Assembly (NCBI GenBank): GCA_910586535.1
Contig: CAJUHS010000008.1
Location: 1-64,000, forward strand
Length of the DNA: 64,000 nucleotides
Source: an uncultured Oscillospiraceae bacterium
GTDB lineage: Bacteria; Bacillota; Clostridia; Oscillospirales; Ruminococcaceae
Reading direction: 5' to 3'
Shown: piece by piece, positions 41,224-49,790 of the stretch
How the letters are laid out: each line of letters starts with the position of its first letter
Numbering within the stretch: position 1 is the first letter of the stretch
Notes under the pieces: generated by a model
The model's database searches: none
The model's input: only the letters and a program-made list of their open reading frames with translations
Told to the model about the DNA's origin: nothing
Made by a program: the position numbers and the translations under genes

Positions 41224-41269
41224 CGCAAAAATGCCCCCGGCAGAACGAATTTACAGTTCTGTCAAGGGC
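41224..41269 (-). terminator. Terminator of the ior-paaK-ACT unit
   Basis: GCCCCCGGCAGAAC (41233-41246) pairs with GTTCTGTCAAGGGC (41256-41269) with a two-base internal loop. On the minus strand ATTTTTGCGTTTTG follows. It lies 65 bases beyond the ACT-domain gene. Confidence 0.65.
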
Positions 41270-41334
41270 TGAGCGTACAGCTTCGCATTGTCCGCTGACG
41301 CATAATGGGTTTTTACAAAGCAAATCCGCAATGC

Positions 41335-41766
41335 TTACATATCGTAGATCTCATCTGCGGTAAGCACCGCAAAACCGCTCTCCTTGAGAGCCTCCAGAGC
41401 TTTGTCGTTGTTGTCTACGCGGATTATTACGTAAGCTTCGCCTGCTTTTTTTGTAATAAATGCGTACATATACTCGACGGAAATATTTGACGCATACAGG
41501 CAGTCCATTATGCCGGTAAGTCCTCCCGGCTTATCTTCTGTGCCTATAGCGATAACGTTAGTCATAGAGACTGTGCAGTCTGCGTTTTTCAGAGCCTCGC
41601 ACGCCTTGTCAGGCTTGTCAACTATAAGACGAAGGATACCGAAATCCTTTGTGTCCGCAATTGAAAGCGCACGGATATCAATATCGTTGTCGCTGAGAAG
41701 TCTTGTGACTGCGCTGAGCTTGCCCGGCTTGTTTTCCACAAAAATAGATAACTGCTTGATAAACAT
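41335..41766 (-). CDS. Tandem ACT-domain protein
   Basis: 143 residues, AAAAGGAGG site. Two ACT domains: FIKQLSIFVENKPGKLSAVT (2-70) and VIAIGTEDKPGGLTGIMDCL (70-140), each with the Gly-rich amino acid-binding turn. Stand-alone double-ACT proteins commonly accompany paaK and ior genes and probably sense an aromatic amino acid. It follows paaK by 116 bases on the same strand and precedes the terminator. Confidence 0.85.
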   Translation of the reverse strand: MFIKQLSIFVENKPGKLSAVTRLLSDNDIDIRALSIADTKDFGILRLIVDKPDKACEALKNADCTVSMTNVIAIGTEDKPGGLTGIMDCLYASNISVEYMYAFITKKAGEAYVIIRVDNNDKALEALKESGFAVLTADEIYDM

Positions 41767-41882
41767 ACTGTTTCCTCCTTTTAGTTCGGTAATACAGCGG
41801 TGACGTTATAAAACATTTTTTGTCTCGGCAGAACAGTACGGCTGTCTGCCAAAGACGGCGGTATGGGTAAAGGTTCGGTCTT

Positions 41883-43190
41883 TTAGTCGTGAAGCTTGCG
41901 CTTGTCTATTACGCGTACTGCCTTGCCCTCGCTTCTGACAATGGATTTCGGCGATACAAGATGTACTTTGGGGGTTATTCCCAGAATGGTCTTAATGGCG
42001 TTCACAAGCTCACGCTCTTTCTGCTGGATTCCCTTAACTGTGTCGGAGAACTGCTCTGCGGACATTTCAACGTTTATGTCCAGAGTATCGCTGTTGTTCA
42101 CACGGTCAACCTCGATCTGATAGTTAGGCGTATAGCCCTGCTCGATAAGAACGGTCTCTATCTGGGACGGGAACACGTTTACGCCCCTGATTATAAGCAT
42201 ATCGTCGCTTCTGCCCATGGGCTTGGTCATTTTTACCAGGGTTCTGCCGCAGGAGCACTTTTCTCTTGTCAGCACGCAGATATCACGGGTTCTGTAGCGG
42301 AGCAGCGGGAAGGCTTCCTTGGTGATGCTGGTGAAAACAAGCTCTCCCTTTGAGCCTTCGGGGAGAACTTCTCCGGTGTCGGGGTCGATTATCTCGGCGA
42401 TGAAGTTGTCCTCGTTGATGTGCATACCCGTCTGCTCGGAGCACTCAAAAGACACGCCCGGACCGCTGGTTTCGGTAAGTCCGTAAATATCGTACGCCTT
42501 TATGCCCAGTAACTTTTCTATTTCGCGGCGCATTTCCTCCGTCCAAGGCTCGGCCCCGAAAATACCCGCCTTGAGCTTGATATCGTCTGGGGTAAATCCC
42601 ATTTCGTGAAGCGTTTCGCCGATATAGGCGGCGTATGAGGGAGTACAGCAAAGAATGGTCGAGCCGAGGTCGCGCATGAACTGTATCTGTCTTTCGGTAT
42701 TTCCGGAGGACATTGGCAGGGTCAGGCAGCCTACCTTGTGGGAACCGCCGTTGAGTCCCGGGCCTCCCGTGAACAGACCGTAGCCGTAGCAGACCTGACA
42801 AACATCCTCGTTTGTGCCGCCCGCGGCAACGATAGCTCTTGCGCAGCAGTCCTCCCAAAGGTCGATGTCGTGCTGGGTGTAGAAAGCCACAACTCGCTTT
42901 CCAGTAGTCCCGCTGGTGGACTGTATCCTTACGCAGTCGGCAAGGGGCTTTGCAAGCAGACCGTAGGGGTAAGCATCCCGAAGGTCGGATTTGGTAAGAA
43001 AAGGCAGCTTGTGAAGATCGTCCGTTGATTTGATATCATCGGGAGTAACGCCTTTTTCCTCCATTTTTTTGCGGTAGTAGGGCACGTTGTCCCAAACGTG
43101 TTTAACCTGCTTCACAAGACGCTCGTCCTGAAGCTTTTTCATGTCCTCCCGGGACATACATTCAATTTCTTTGTTCCAGTAGTTTTCCAT
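41883..43190 (-). CDS. paaK: Phenylacetate-CoA ligase
   Basis: ANL-family ligase of 435 residues that activates arylacetates to CoA thioesters (ATP to AMP). Landmarks: NKEIECMSREDMKKLQDERL at the start, RIQSTSGTTGKRVVAFYTQ near 89 (P-loop), YGLTETSGPG near 240, RYRTRDI near 306, a cysteine motif CSCGRT, and GRSDDMLIIRGVNVFPSQIE near 330. Length fits PaaK. Placed between iorB and the ACT gene, it would convert the arylacetate or aryl product of the Ior pathway, or act in the reverse direction to gain ATP from aryl-CoA; the direction is inference. Confidence 0.92.
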   Translation of the reverse strand: MENYWNKEIECMSREDMKKLQDERLVKQVKHVWDNVPYYRKKMEEKGVTPDDIKSTDDLHKLPFLTKSDLRDAYPYGLLAKPLADCVRIQSTSGTTGKRVVAFYTQHDIDLWEDCCARAIVAAGGTNEDVCQVCYGYGLFTGGPGLNGGSHKVGCLTLPMSSGNTERQIQFMRDLGSTILCCTPSYAAYIGETLHEMGFTPDDIKLKAGIFGAEPWTEEMRREIEKLLGIKAYDIYGLTETSGPGVSFECSEQTGMHINEDNFIAEIIDPDTGEVLPEGSKGELVFTSITKEAFPLLRYRTRDICVLTREKCSCGRTLVKMTKPMGRSDDMLIIRGVNVFPSQIETVLIEQGYTPNYQIEVDRVNNSDTLDINVEMSAEQFSDTVKGIQQKERELVNAIKTILGITPKVHLVSPKSIVRSEGKAVRVIDKRKLHD

Positions 43191-43305
43191 TTGATCGTCC
43201 TCCTATAGTTATATTAACCGGCACAGCCCCACAGCAAATCGGCGGCAGAGGTAATACTTAAAAGACTTAAAAGCTTTTTCATACAATGTCATCCCGAAAA
43301 ACCGG

Positions 43306-43896
43306 TTATGCGCTTGCCTTTCCAATGCTTGCCTTTCCAAGCTCGAACGCCTTTTTGTTAAGCTCCAGAAACTTCGCGGGAACGCACTGCTCCAGAGCGT
43401 CCTGCCAAAGCTTGTCGTCAAAGCCGGTCTTAGCCGCCACAACGCCCATGAGCGCAACGTTTGAAGCCTTTGCTATACCCGCCTGCTCCGCAAGAGCGAG
43501 AGCGTCCACTGCGGTAACTTCCACGCCGGCGGCAGTAAGTTTTTCAATAATTTGATCGGGGTACTCCGCCGCTCCCGTGATAACGGGCATGGGGTCAAGC
43601 TTCTGGGTGGAGGTGATGAGTTTTCCGCCCTTTTTCAGATATGGAAGCCACCTTGCGGCTTCAAGCTGTTCAAAGGAGATGATAACGTCAGCCTCCCCCT
43701 TTTCGATAACCGGAGAAAAAACCTCGTCCCCGTACTTTACATATGTTACCACCGAGCCGCCCCTCTGGGACATTCCGTGCACCTCGGACACCTTAACGTC
43801 GTGTCCCTGGGCAAGCAGCACGCTGCCCAGAAGTCTCGAAGCCAGCAGGGAGCCTTGTCCTCCAACGCCGACTATCATAATCGATCTTGTATCCAT
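43306..43896 (-). CDS. iorB: Indolepyruvate:ferredoxin oxidoreductase beta subunit
   Basis: 196 residues with a GGAGG site. Gamma-type pyruvate:ferredoxin oxidoreductase domain: SIMIVGVGGQGSLLASRLLG, VKVSEVHGMSQRGGSVVTYV, EADVIISFEQLEAARWLPYL. Partner of IorA; together they oxidise aromatic 2-oxoacids to aryl-acyl-CoA with reduction of ferredoxin. It starts 102 bases after iorA on the same strand. The C terminus (KKAFELGKASIGKAS) ends in a short repeat. Confidence 0.92.
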   Translation of the reverse strand: MDTRSIMIVGVGGQGSLLASRLLGSVLLAQGHDVKVSEVHGMSQRGGSVVTYVKYGDEVFSPVIEKGEADVIISFEQLEAARWLPYLKKGGKLITSTQKLDPMPVITGAAEYPDQIIEKLTAAGVEVTAVDALALAEQAGIAKASNVALMGVVAAKTGFDDKLWQDALEQCVPAKFLELNKKAFELGKASIGKASA

Positions 43897-43998
43897 AAAT
43901 ATTTCCTCCTGTAGAATTGGTTGGTTTACTGCCGCCCGAACTTTAACGCTCTGAAAGAGCTTGACGCAGTTCCCGGCGCGGCGAAAACGCAGCTCCCA

Positions 43999-45726
43999 TT
44001 AACTCTCTATCGCGCCGAACTTGCAGACCTCTGTGCATATACCGCAGCCTACGCACTGGGTGTGGTCGATAACAGCCTTTCCGTCTCTTACGGAAATCGC
44101 GGGGCAGCCGAGCTTCAGGCACATTTTGCATCCTCTGCACTTGTCGTTTACGACCTTTAGTGCAGGTTTGTGCTTAACATATTTGAGCAGTGCGCAGGGA
44201 CGGCGGGAGATTATTACCGAAGCCTCGGGAGCGGCAAGCTCCTCCTTGATAGCGGCTTCGGTCTCCGCAAGGTTATAGGGGTCTACCACGCGGACGCGCT
44301 TTATGCCTATCGCTTTGCAAAGCTCTTCGAGATTTACGGCGGCGGCAGGATCGCCCTTGAGGTTTTTGCCGGTAGTGGGGTTCTGCTGATGTCCCGTCAT
44401 GCCGGTAATGGAGTTGTCCAGAATTATGACGGTGGAGTTGGTGCTGTTGTAGGCAATGTTTACTAGTCCTGTCATTCCGCTGTGCATAAAGGTGGAATCG
44501 CCTATTACCGCTACCGTGGACTTCTCCGCTTCCTCGCCGCGCGCCTTGTTGAAGCCGTGGAGAGCGGAAATCGAAGCTCCCATGCAGATAGTGGTATCCA
44601 TAGCCGCCAGCGGTGCGCTCGCGCCTAAGGTATAGCAGCCGATGTCCCCTGAAACGGTTATTTTGTTTTTGGACAGGCAGTAGAAAAGTCCTCTGTGGGG
44701 ACAGCCTGCGCACATAACCGGGGGACGCACGGGCACGTTTCCGTCAAACGCTGATGATTCGGCTTTAACGCCCAGCAGTTTCTCCGCAATTAGAGCCTGA
44801 GAAAATTCTCCTATGTATCCGAACAGTTCCTTGCCGACAACGTCAAGTCCCATTTTTTTGCAGTGGGTCTCGATGATATCGTCAAGCTCCTCGATAACGT
44901 ACACCTTTTTGTACTTGGCGCAGAAATCCTTTATCAGCTCAGCGGGCAGAGGATTTACAACTCCCAGCTTAAGGTAGGAAGCCTTGTCCCCCATAGCCTC
45001 GCGTGCGTACTGGTAGGAAATTCCGCTTGTGATTATACCGATATCTCCGCCGTTGTCTATCACTTTATTAAGGGGAGACTTTTCGGCGTACTCAATCAGT
45101 TTCTTGGTGCGCTCCTCAACAAAAACGTGTCTCGGTCTTGCAAAGGCGGGCATCATAACATATTTCTGGGGATTTTTTATGTACTCTTTCTGCCGGGGCA
45201 CAACTCTGTCGCAAAGCTCCACGGCAGACTGGGAATGCGCTACTCTTGTGCACATTCTGACGATAACGGGAACGTCGTACTCCTCGGAAAGCTCAAAGGA
45301 GGTCTTGACGAAATCCTTGCATTCCGCGGAATCGGAAGGCTCAACCATAAGCACCTTTGAGGCTATGGCATGGTGGCGGGAATCCTGTTCGTTCTGTGAG
45401 GAGTGCATACCGGGATCGTCGGCAACGGCGATGACCATGCCTCCGTTGACGCCGGTGTATGACGCGGTATAGAGAGGATCGGCGGCAACGTTAAGACCAA
45501 CGTGTTTCATTCCGCAGAAAGAGCGGGAGCCTGCAATTGACGCTCCGAGAGCGACTTCCATAGCGACCTTTTCGTTGGGAGCCCATTCGGCGTAAATCTC
45601 ATCATATTCCGCAGCGTATTCTGTGATCTCCGTGGAGGGGGTGCCGGGGTAGCTTGATACCACCGTAACGCCCGCTTCGTAAAGACCTCTTGCAAAAGCG
45701 GCATTTCCGAGCATAAGCTTTTTCAT
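43999..45726 (-). CDS. iorA: Indolepyruvate:ferredoxin oxidoreductase alpha subunit
   Basis: 575 residues. The N-terminal pyrimidine-binding part begins KKLMLGNAAFARGLYEAGVT and has VVSSYPGTPSTEITEYAAEY. The central thiamine diphosphate domain shows GDIGCYTLGASAPL, ICMGASISALHGFN, VIGDSTFMHSGMTGLVNI and ITGMTGHQQNPTTGK. The C-terminal ferredoxin domain has CRGCKMCLKLGCP and CVGCGICTEVCKFGAIES, ligands for two [4Fe-4S] clusters. Oxidises indolepyruvate, phenylpyruvate and related oxoacids. First gene of the ior-paaK-ACT unit; a TATAAT (45768-45763) with a poor -35 precedes it. Confidence 0.95.
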   Translation of the reverse strand: MKKLMLGNAAFARGLYEAGVTVVSSYPGTPSTEITEYAAEYDEIYAEWAPNEKVAMEVALGASIAGSRSFCGMKHVGLNVAADPLYTASYTGVNGGMVIAVADDPGMHSSQNEQDSRHHAIASKVLMVEPSDSAECKDFVKTSFELSEEYDVPVIVRMCTRVAHSQSAVELCDRVVPRQKEYIKNPQKYVMMPAFARPRHVFVEERTKKLIEYAEKSPLNKVIDNGGDIGIITSGISYQYAREAMGDKASYLKLGVVNPLPAELIKDFCAKYKKVYVIEELDDIIETHCKKMGLDVVGKELFGYIGEFSQALIAEKLLGVKAESSAFDGNVPVRPPVMCAGCPHRGLFYCLSKNKITVSGDIGCYTLGASAPLAAMDTTICMGASISALHGFNKARGEEAEKSTVAVIGDSTFMHSGMTGLVNIAYNSTNSTVIILDNSITGMTGHQQNPTTGKNLKGDPAAAVNLEELCKAIGIKRVRVVDPYNLAETEAAIKEELAAPEASVIISRRPCALLKYVKHKPALKVVNDKCRGCKMCLKLGCPAISVRDGKAVIDHTQCVGCGICTEVCKFGAIES

Positions 45727-45925
45727 AGTAAAAATTCCTTTCTGAAACGCAATATATACTTAATTATAGCATACTTTAAACGGAATTGAAAGTATTTTTG
45801 CAAAAAAAGTTATAGCAGCGGCATTTAATTAAATCGGGCTGTTACTTATATTTGTTTGGCATATTTGTTTGGCGCACCAATGGTATTGTTCCGGCAAAAT
45901 AAGTTTATATAGCTTGCATACCGCT

Positions 45926-47020
45926 TTATATACCGATATCACTTATATCTGCTATCTCTGCGCCGCCATAGTAATGCAGCAGTATCTCCTTGTAATCACT
46001 GCCGCTGTTCGCCATTGCGTTTGCACCGTATTGACTCATGCCCACTCCGTGTCCGCTGCCTTTGGTGGTGATAGAAAAAGTCCCGCCCTTTGCGGAATAC
46101 TCCACGGTAAAGTTTGCCGAACGCAGAGAAAAGATTTGCCTGAAATCCGCACCGGACAGTTCCGAACCTCCCGCAGCTATTTTAATGACAGTACCCGATT
46201 CGCTGCGTTCTTCTATTTTAAGCCAGTCTTCCGGATCACCCTCAAGCTCCGTTCCGTCAAGAGATGTTTCCAGACGGGCTTTAAGCTCCGCTTCGGTAAA
46301 AACCTTTTCCTCCAGATAGGAGGGAGATTTTTCGTCTTCGCTGCTGTCTACCGGAACAAGATACTCTACGGGACTTCCCCATACCGCCTCCGCGCTTTCG
46401 GTTTTTCCGCCCGAAGTGGAATGAAATGCCGCAACTATAGGCTCTCCCTCATATACAAGCACGTCAGAGCCTGTGCTGTCAACAGCGGAGGAAACCTTTT
46501 CGAGATACGCTTCATAACCTACTCCGTAAAAAGACTTTGCCTGTTCGGGAGTAAAATATGCCTGATATTTGGTGCTGTCGTTGGAAATATCCGCTCCCAT
46601 CAGCTCCGGGTCGGGAGAAAGGCGCTGTTTTTCACGCTGTCTGACGGCGTAGGTACGCGCCGCCACCGCCTGGGCTTTTAAAGCTTCCCCGTGGTAGGAG
46701 GCCGGCATTTCCGCAAGTACAGCTCCTATAACGTAGTCTCGCAGGGAAAGCTCCATAACCTGTCCGCTTGTAAAATCAAGCACTTTAAGGCTGTCGGTAT
46801 TGCCGCTGCTGAGGGTATTGCCGGCTTGTCCGCTTTGCGGTCCGGATATCGGCGGTACTGATGCTGCCGCGCCGGCAGGAATGTTCCCGATTTCGTAAAT
46901 GTCCGCCGCTTTGGCTGTCAGCGGAGGAACGGCATTCTCCCGCGGCTTCAGAAATGTAAGCAGGGGTATAGCTGCAAGCAAAAGCGCAAATACGGCGGTC
47001 ACTTTCAATAATTCTTTCAT
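45926..47020 (-). CDS. spoIID: SpoIID/LytB-type peptidoglycan lytic protein
   Basis: 364 residues, AAGGAGCAG site, one N-terminal membrane helix (about 5-22). The SpoIID domain spans about 90-360: SLRDYVIGAVLAEMPASYHG, EALKAQAVAARTYAVRQ, AAFHSTSGGKTESAEAVWGS, and GSGHGVGMSQYGANAMA. SpoIID cleaves glycan strands of denuded peptidoglycan during spore engulfment. Length and domain match the sporulation protein rather than longer LytB amidase enhancers. The usual neighbours of spoIID are absent, so assignment to sporulation is likely but not proven. Confidence 0.8.
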   Translation of the reverse strand: MKELLKVTAVFALLLAAIPLLTFLKPRENAVPPLTAKAADIYEIGNIPAGAAASVPPISGPQSGQAGNTLSSGNTDSLKVLDFTSGQVMELSLRDYVIGAVLAEMPASYHGEALKAQAVAARTYAVRQREKQRLSPDPELMGADISNDSTKYQAYFTPEQAKSFYGVGYEAYLEKVSSAVDSTGSDVLVYEGEPIVAAFHSTSGGKTESAEAVWGSPVEYLVPVDSSEDEKSPSYLEEKVFTEAELKARLETSLDGTELEGDPEDWLKIEERSESGTVIKIAAGGSELSGADFRQIFSLRSANFTVEYSAKGGTFSITTKGSGHGVGMSQYGANAMANSGSDYKEILLHYYGGAEIADISDIGI

Positions 47021-47126
47021 TGTTACTGCTCCTTTGTTTTTTATATTTTCATGGGACGCGCCGCTGCGCGCTGCGGTACACGGGCAGCAGCTGTCCCGAA
47101 AAGTTAATGGTTATGTCAAAAAATTC

Positions 47127-47155
47127 TTGACAATGAGACGTATCTGTTGTAAAAT
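47127..47155 (+). promoter_or_regulatory. SigA promoter of citrate synthase gene
   Basis: TTGACA (47127-47132), 17-base spacer, TAAAAT (47150-47155), 43 bases before the TTG start. Confidence 0.75.
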
Positions 47156-47198
47156 ATGTATATATGCTATTTTTATTACTGTAAAAGGAGAACACATA

Positions 47199-48560
47199 TT
47201 GAACGGAATCGATTATGATAAGGACGTTTTTAAAAGCTTATGCGATGAATTTGTAAAAAATAACAGGGTTCCGCCCGAGCTTTATGAAAAATATCAGGTT
47301 AAAAGAGGTCTTCGCAACAGCGACGGAAGCGGCGTTATGGCAGGTATTACCAACATCTGCAACGTACACGGCTATATCGTCAACGAGGGCGAGCGCGAAC
47401 CTGTTGAGGGCGAACTGATCTACAGAGGCTACAGTATAAACGATATTGTCGAAAACACCTCGGAAAAGGGCAGATTCGGCTTCGAGGAGACCGTTTATCT
47501 GCTTTTGTTCGGACAGCTTCCATCTGAGGACAGACTGCGGCGGTTCAATGAAATGCTTTCGGAGTTCAGAGAACTTCCAAAGGGATTTTCCGAGGATATG
47601 ATCTTTAAAGCTCCGTCAAGGGACATAATGAATAAAATGGCTCGTTCGGTTCTGGCGCTTTATTCCTATGATGACGATCCGGAAGAGCGCAGTCTCGAAA
47701 TGGAGCTGCTCAGAGCGGTGTCAATTATAGCGAGACTTCCCTCCGCTATGGTTGACGCTTATCAGATAAAGCGCAGGGTATTCGATCACGAAAGTCTCTA
47801 TATGCATCCCCTCAATCCGGACGAATGCACGGCTCAAAGCGTTTTGTCCACTTTAAGACCCGACAGGCAGTACTCAGAGGAGGAGGCGCGGCTTCTTGAC
47901 CTTATGCTTATCCTGCACGCGGAACACGGCGGAGGCAACAACTCCACCTTTACCTGCCGTACCATTACTTCGGCGGATACAGACGCGTATTCGGCGTATT
48001 CTGCAGCTATAGGCTCTCTTAAAGGTCAGAGGCACGGCGGAGCCAACTTCAAGGTCATACGCCAGCTTGAAGAGTTCAAGGAGAACATATCCGACTGGGA
48101 AAACGACGGTCAGGTGGCAGACTACATAGCCAAGGTCATCAGAAAGGAAGCTGGCGACGGCAGCGGTCTTGTCTACGGTATGGGGCACGCGGTCTACACA
48201 CTTTCCGACCCGAGGGCTGTGATACTCAAAAGGAACGCCGTTAAGCTTGCGAAGGGTACGGAGTACGAAAAGGAATTTCGTCTGCTCGACGCTGTGGAAA
48301 GGATTACTCCGGAGGTGTTCGCAAACGTAAAGGGCAGCACGAAAACAATGTGCGCAAACGTTGACCTTTATTCGGGACTTGTTTACAGAATGCTGAAAAT
48401 TCCCGTTGAGCTGAACACACCGCTTTTTGCTGTGTCCAGAATATCGGGCTGGGCGGCTCACCGGATCGAGGAGATTATAAACGGCAGAAGAATTATCCGT
48501 CCCGCGTATAAGGCGGTCGCCAAAAGGAAAAAATATATTCCGCTTGACGAACGCGTATAA
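47199..48560 (+). CDS. gltA: Citrate/2-methylcitrate synthase
   Basis: Condenses acetyl-CoA with oxaloacetate. About 453 residues from TTG 47199, chosen for AAAGGAG at 47184-47190 and because the longer frame crosses the promoter. Landmarks: GELIYRGYSINDIVENTSEK near 85, FGFEETVYLLLFGQLPS, ILHAEHGGGNNSTFTCR with catalytic His near 246, LKGQRHGGANFKV near 280, YGMGHAVYTLSDPRA with catalytic His near 328, and SGLVYRMLKIP near 392. Length exceeds the common 370-430 through an N-terminal extension seen in Clostridia. Supplies 2-oxoglutarate for glutamate; other cycle genes are not in the window. Confidence 0.9.
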   Translation: MNGIDYDKDVFKSLCDEFVKNNRVPPELYEKYQVKRGLRNSDGSGVMAGITNICNVHGYIVNEGEREPVEGELIYRGYSINDIVENTSEKGRFGFEETVYLLLFGQLPSEDRLRRFNEMLSEFRELPKGFSEDMIFKAPSRDIMNKMARSVLALYSYDDDPEERSLEMELLRAVSIIARLPSAMVDAYQIKRRVFDHESLYMHPLNPDECTAQSVLSTLRPDRQYSEEEARLLDLMLILHAEHGGGNNSTFTCRTITSADTDAYSAYSAAIGSLKGQRHGGANFKVIRQLEEFKENISDWENDGQVADYIAKVIRKEAGDGSGLVYGMGHAVYTLSDPRAVILKRNAVKLAKGTEYEKEFRLLDAVERITPEVFANVKGSTKTMCANVDLYSGLVYRMLKIPVELNTPLFAVSRISGWAAHRIEEIINGRRIIRPAYKAVAKRKKYIPLDERV

Positions 48561-48626
48561 TATTTACGTATCCTTGATCAGGTCTCGTTACGGCAATATT
48601 TTAAAAGGTTAAAAGGGGAAAGCGAC

Positions 48627-49643
48627 ATGAAAAAGAAACCTTACAAGGCAAAAAAAGTTAAATTGGATAAGAAATTTTCAATGGCGGCGTACGGTCTTAC
48701 GCTTATAGCCGCAGTCGCGGCAAGGACAATGCAGCTTAGGTCCAACGTTAATTTTGCCACAGGAAAGTATATAGACCCGTCTCCCGCTAAGAATTATACA
48801 ATGTGGGCGCTGATAATCGGATTCATTCTGATTGCAGCCGTCATGTTCTTCGGACAGTCCAGGGACAAGGCGATAAAGTCCTGCATACTTATAAATCCCA
48901 TGCGGCTCAGGGCGGAAAGACTTGCCAAAAAGCTTTCTCCCGTTGCGGCTGCGGCAATGATGCTCATGGCGGGACTTATGGCGTTTGACATTATTTTTGA
49001 GCTTTCCGAAGTGGCGGGAAAAAACGCTGAGATATCCACCGAGGACAATCCTGTGTTCGCTTTTGCAGGTATACCAGTAATAACGTGGCTTGTGTACGTG
49101 TGCGCCGTTGTAACCATAGTTACTTTGATATCAATGGGCTCCAACATTTTAAAGGGAGACGGAGTAACAAAGGGGAACTGCATTTTCATTATGTTTTTCC
49201 CGATCTGGAAGCTTCTTGAGATATTTTCCATGTTTTCGGAAAATCAGCTTGTGGGTATTTATTCCGAAAAGGTTTATATAATGCTTACCTCAATGGCTTC
49301 ATCTATGTTCTTTATTTATGCGGCAAGACTTTTTGCGGGCTTTGAAAAGAAAAATACGCGCATATGGATGTGTATTTTCGGCTATGCCGCTTCAGTTTTC
49401 GCAGCAGTATCTATATTCCCAAGATATATCTCGTACTTCATTCTGAGTTATAACGAGCGGGAGGGAATGGCTGCTCCTGCGACCTCTGACATAGGTATTG
49501 CTGTAGTTACCATTGCTGTTGTGGCGGTTTTCTGGAGCACTTATGTTTACAGGGTAATGCCCAAGCTTAATCTTACGGGCAAGCGCCGCTGGACTAAAAC
49601 CACTCTTGCGGTTAGAAATATGCAGTCCATTGAGGACGAATAA
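48627..49643 (+). CDS. Polytopic membrane protein, unknown function
   Basis: 338 residues with AAAAGGGGAAAG before the ATG. A basic N terminus (KKKPYKAKKVKLDKKFS) is followed by about eight hydrophobic segments (about 20-36, 59-78, 105-125, 150-172, 190-205, 230-250, 258-280, 290-312). No family recognised. It follows citrate synthase by 66 bases and ends 7 bases before a long terminator hairpin, so it is probably the last gene of that transcript. Confidence 0.7.
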   Translation: MKKKPYKAKKVKLDKKFSMAAYGLTLIAAVAARTMQLRSNVNFATGKYIDPSPAKNYTMWALIIGFILIAAVMFFGQSRDKAIKSCILINPMRLRAERLAKKLSPVAAAAMMLMAGLMAFDIIFELSEVAGKNAEISTEDNPVFAFAGIPVITWLVYVCAVVTIVTLISMGSNILKGDGVTKGNCIFIMFFPIWKLLEIFSMFSENQLVGIYSEKVYIMLTSMASSMFFIYAARLFAGFEKKNTRIWMCIFGYAASVFAAVSIFPRYISYFILSYNEREGMAAPATSDIGIAVVTIAVVAVFWSTYVYRVMPKLNLTGKRRWTKTTLAVRNMQSIEDE

Positions 49644-49650
49644 AGGTCAT

Positions 49651-49717
49651 AAGGGGTATCGGACGTTTCCGCGGCGCAGCGGCTGAAGCTGCGTCTGAGG
49701 TGCGGGATACCCTTTTT
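49651..49717 (+). terminator. Long terminator hairpin
   Basis: AAGGGGTATC (49651-49660) pairs with GATACCCTTTTT (49706-49717), with an inner GC-rich stem (CGCAGC/GCTGCG). T run at the end. Confidence 0.7.
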
Positions 49718-49790
49718 AATAACGGGAGACAGCAGGCGTCAGAGGCGCTTGGTTTTTGTTTTCCGAACGTAAAAGGGGGCGGGTTCTGCA

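Noticed and set aside
46899..47198. N-terminal extension of citrate synthase to 46899
   Set aside because: The extension overlaps the divergent SpoIID gene and the citrate synthase promoter; a ribosome site is present for TTG 47199.
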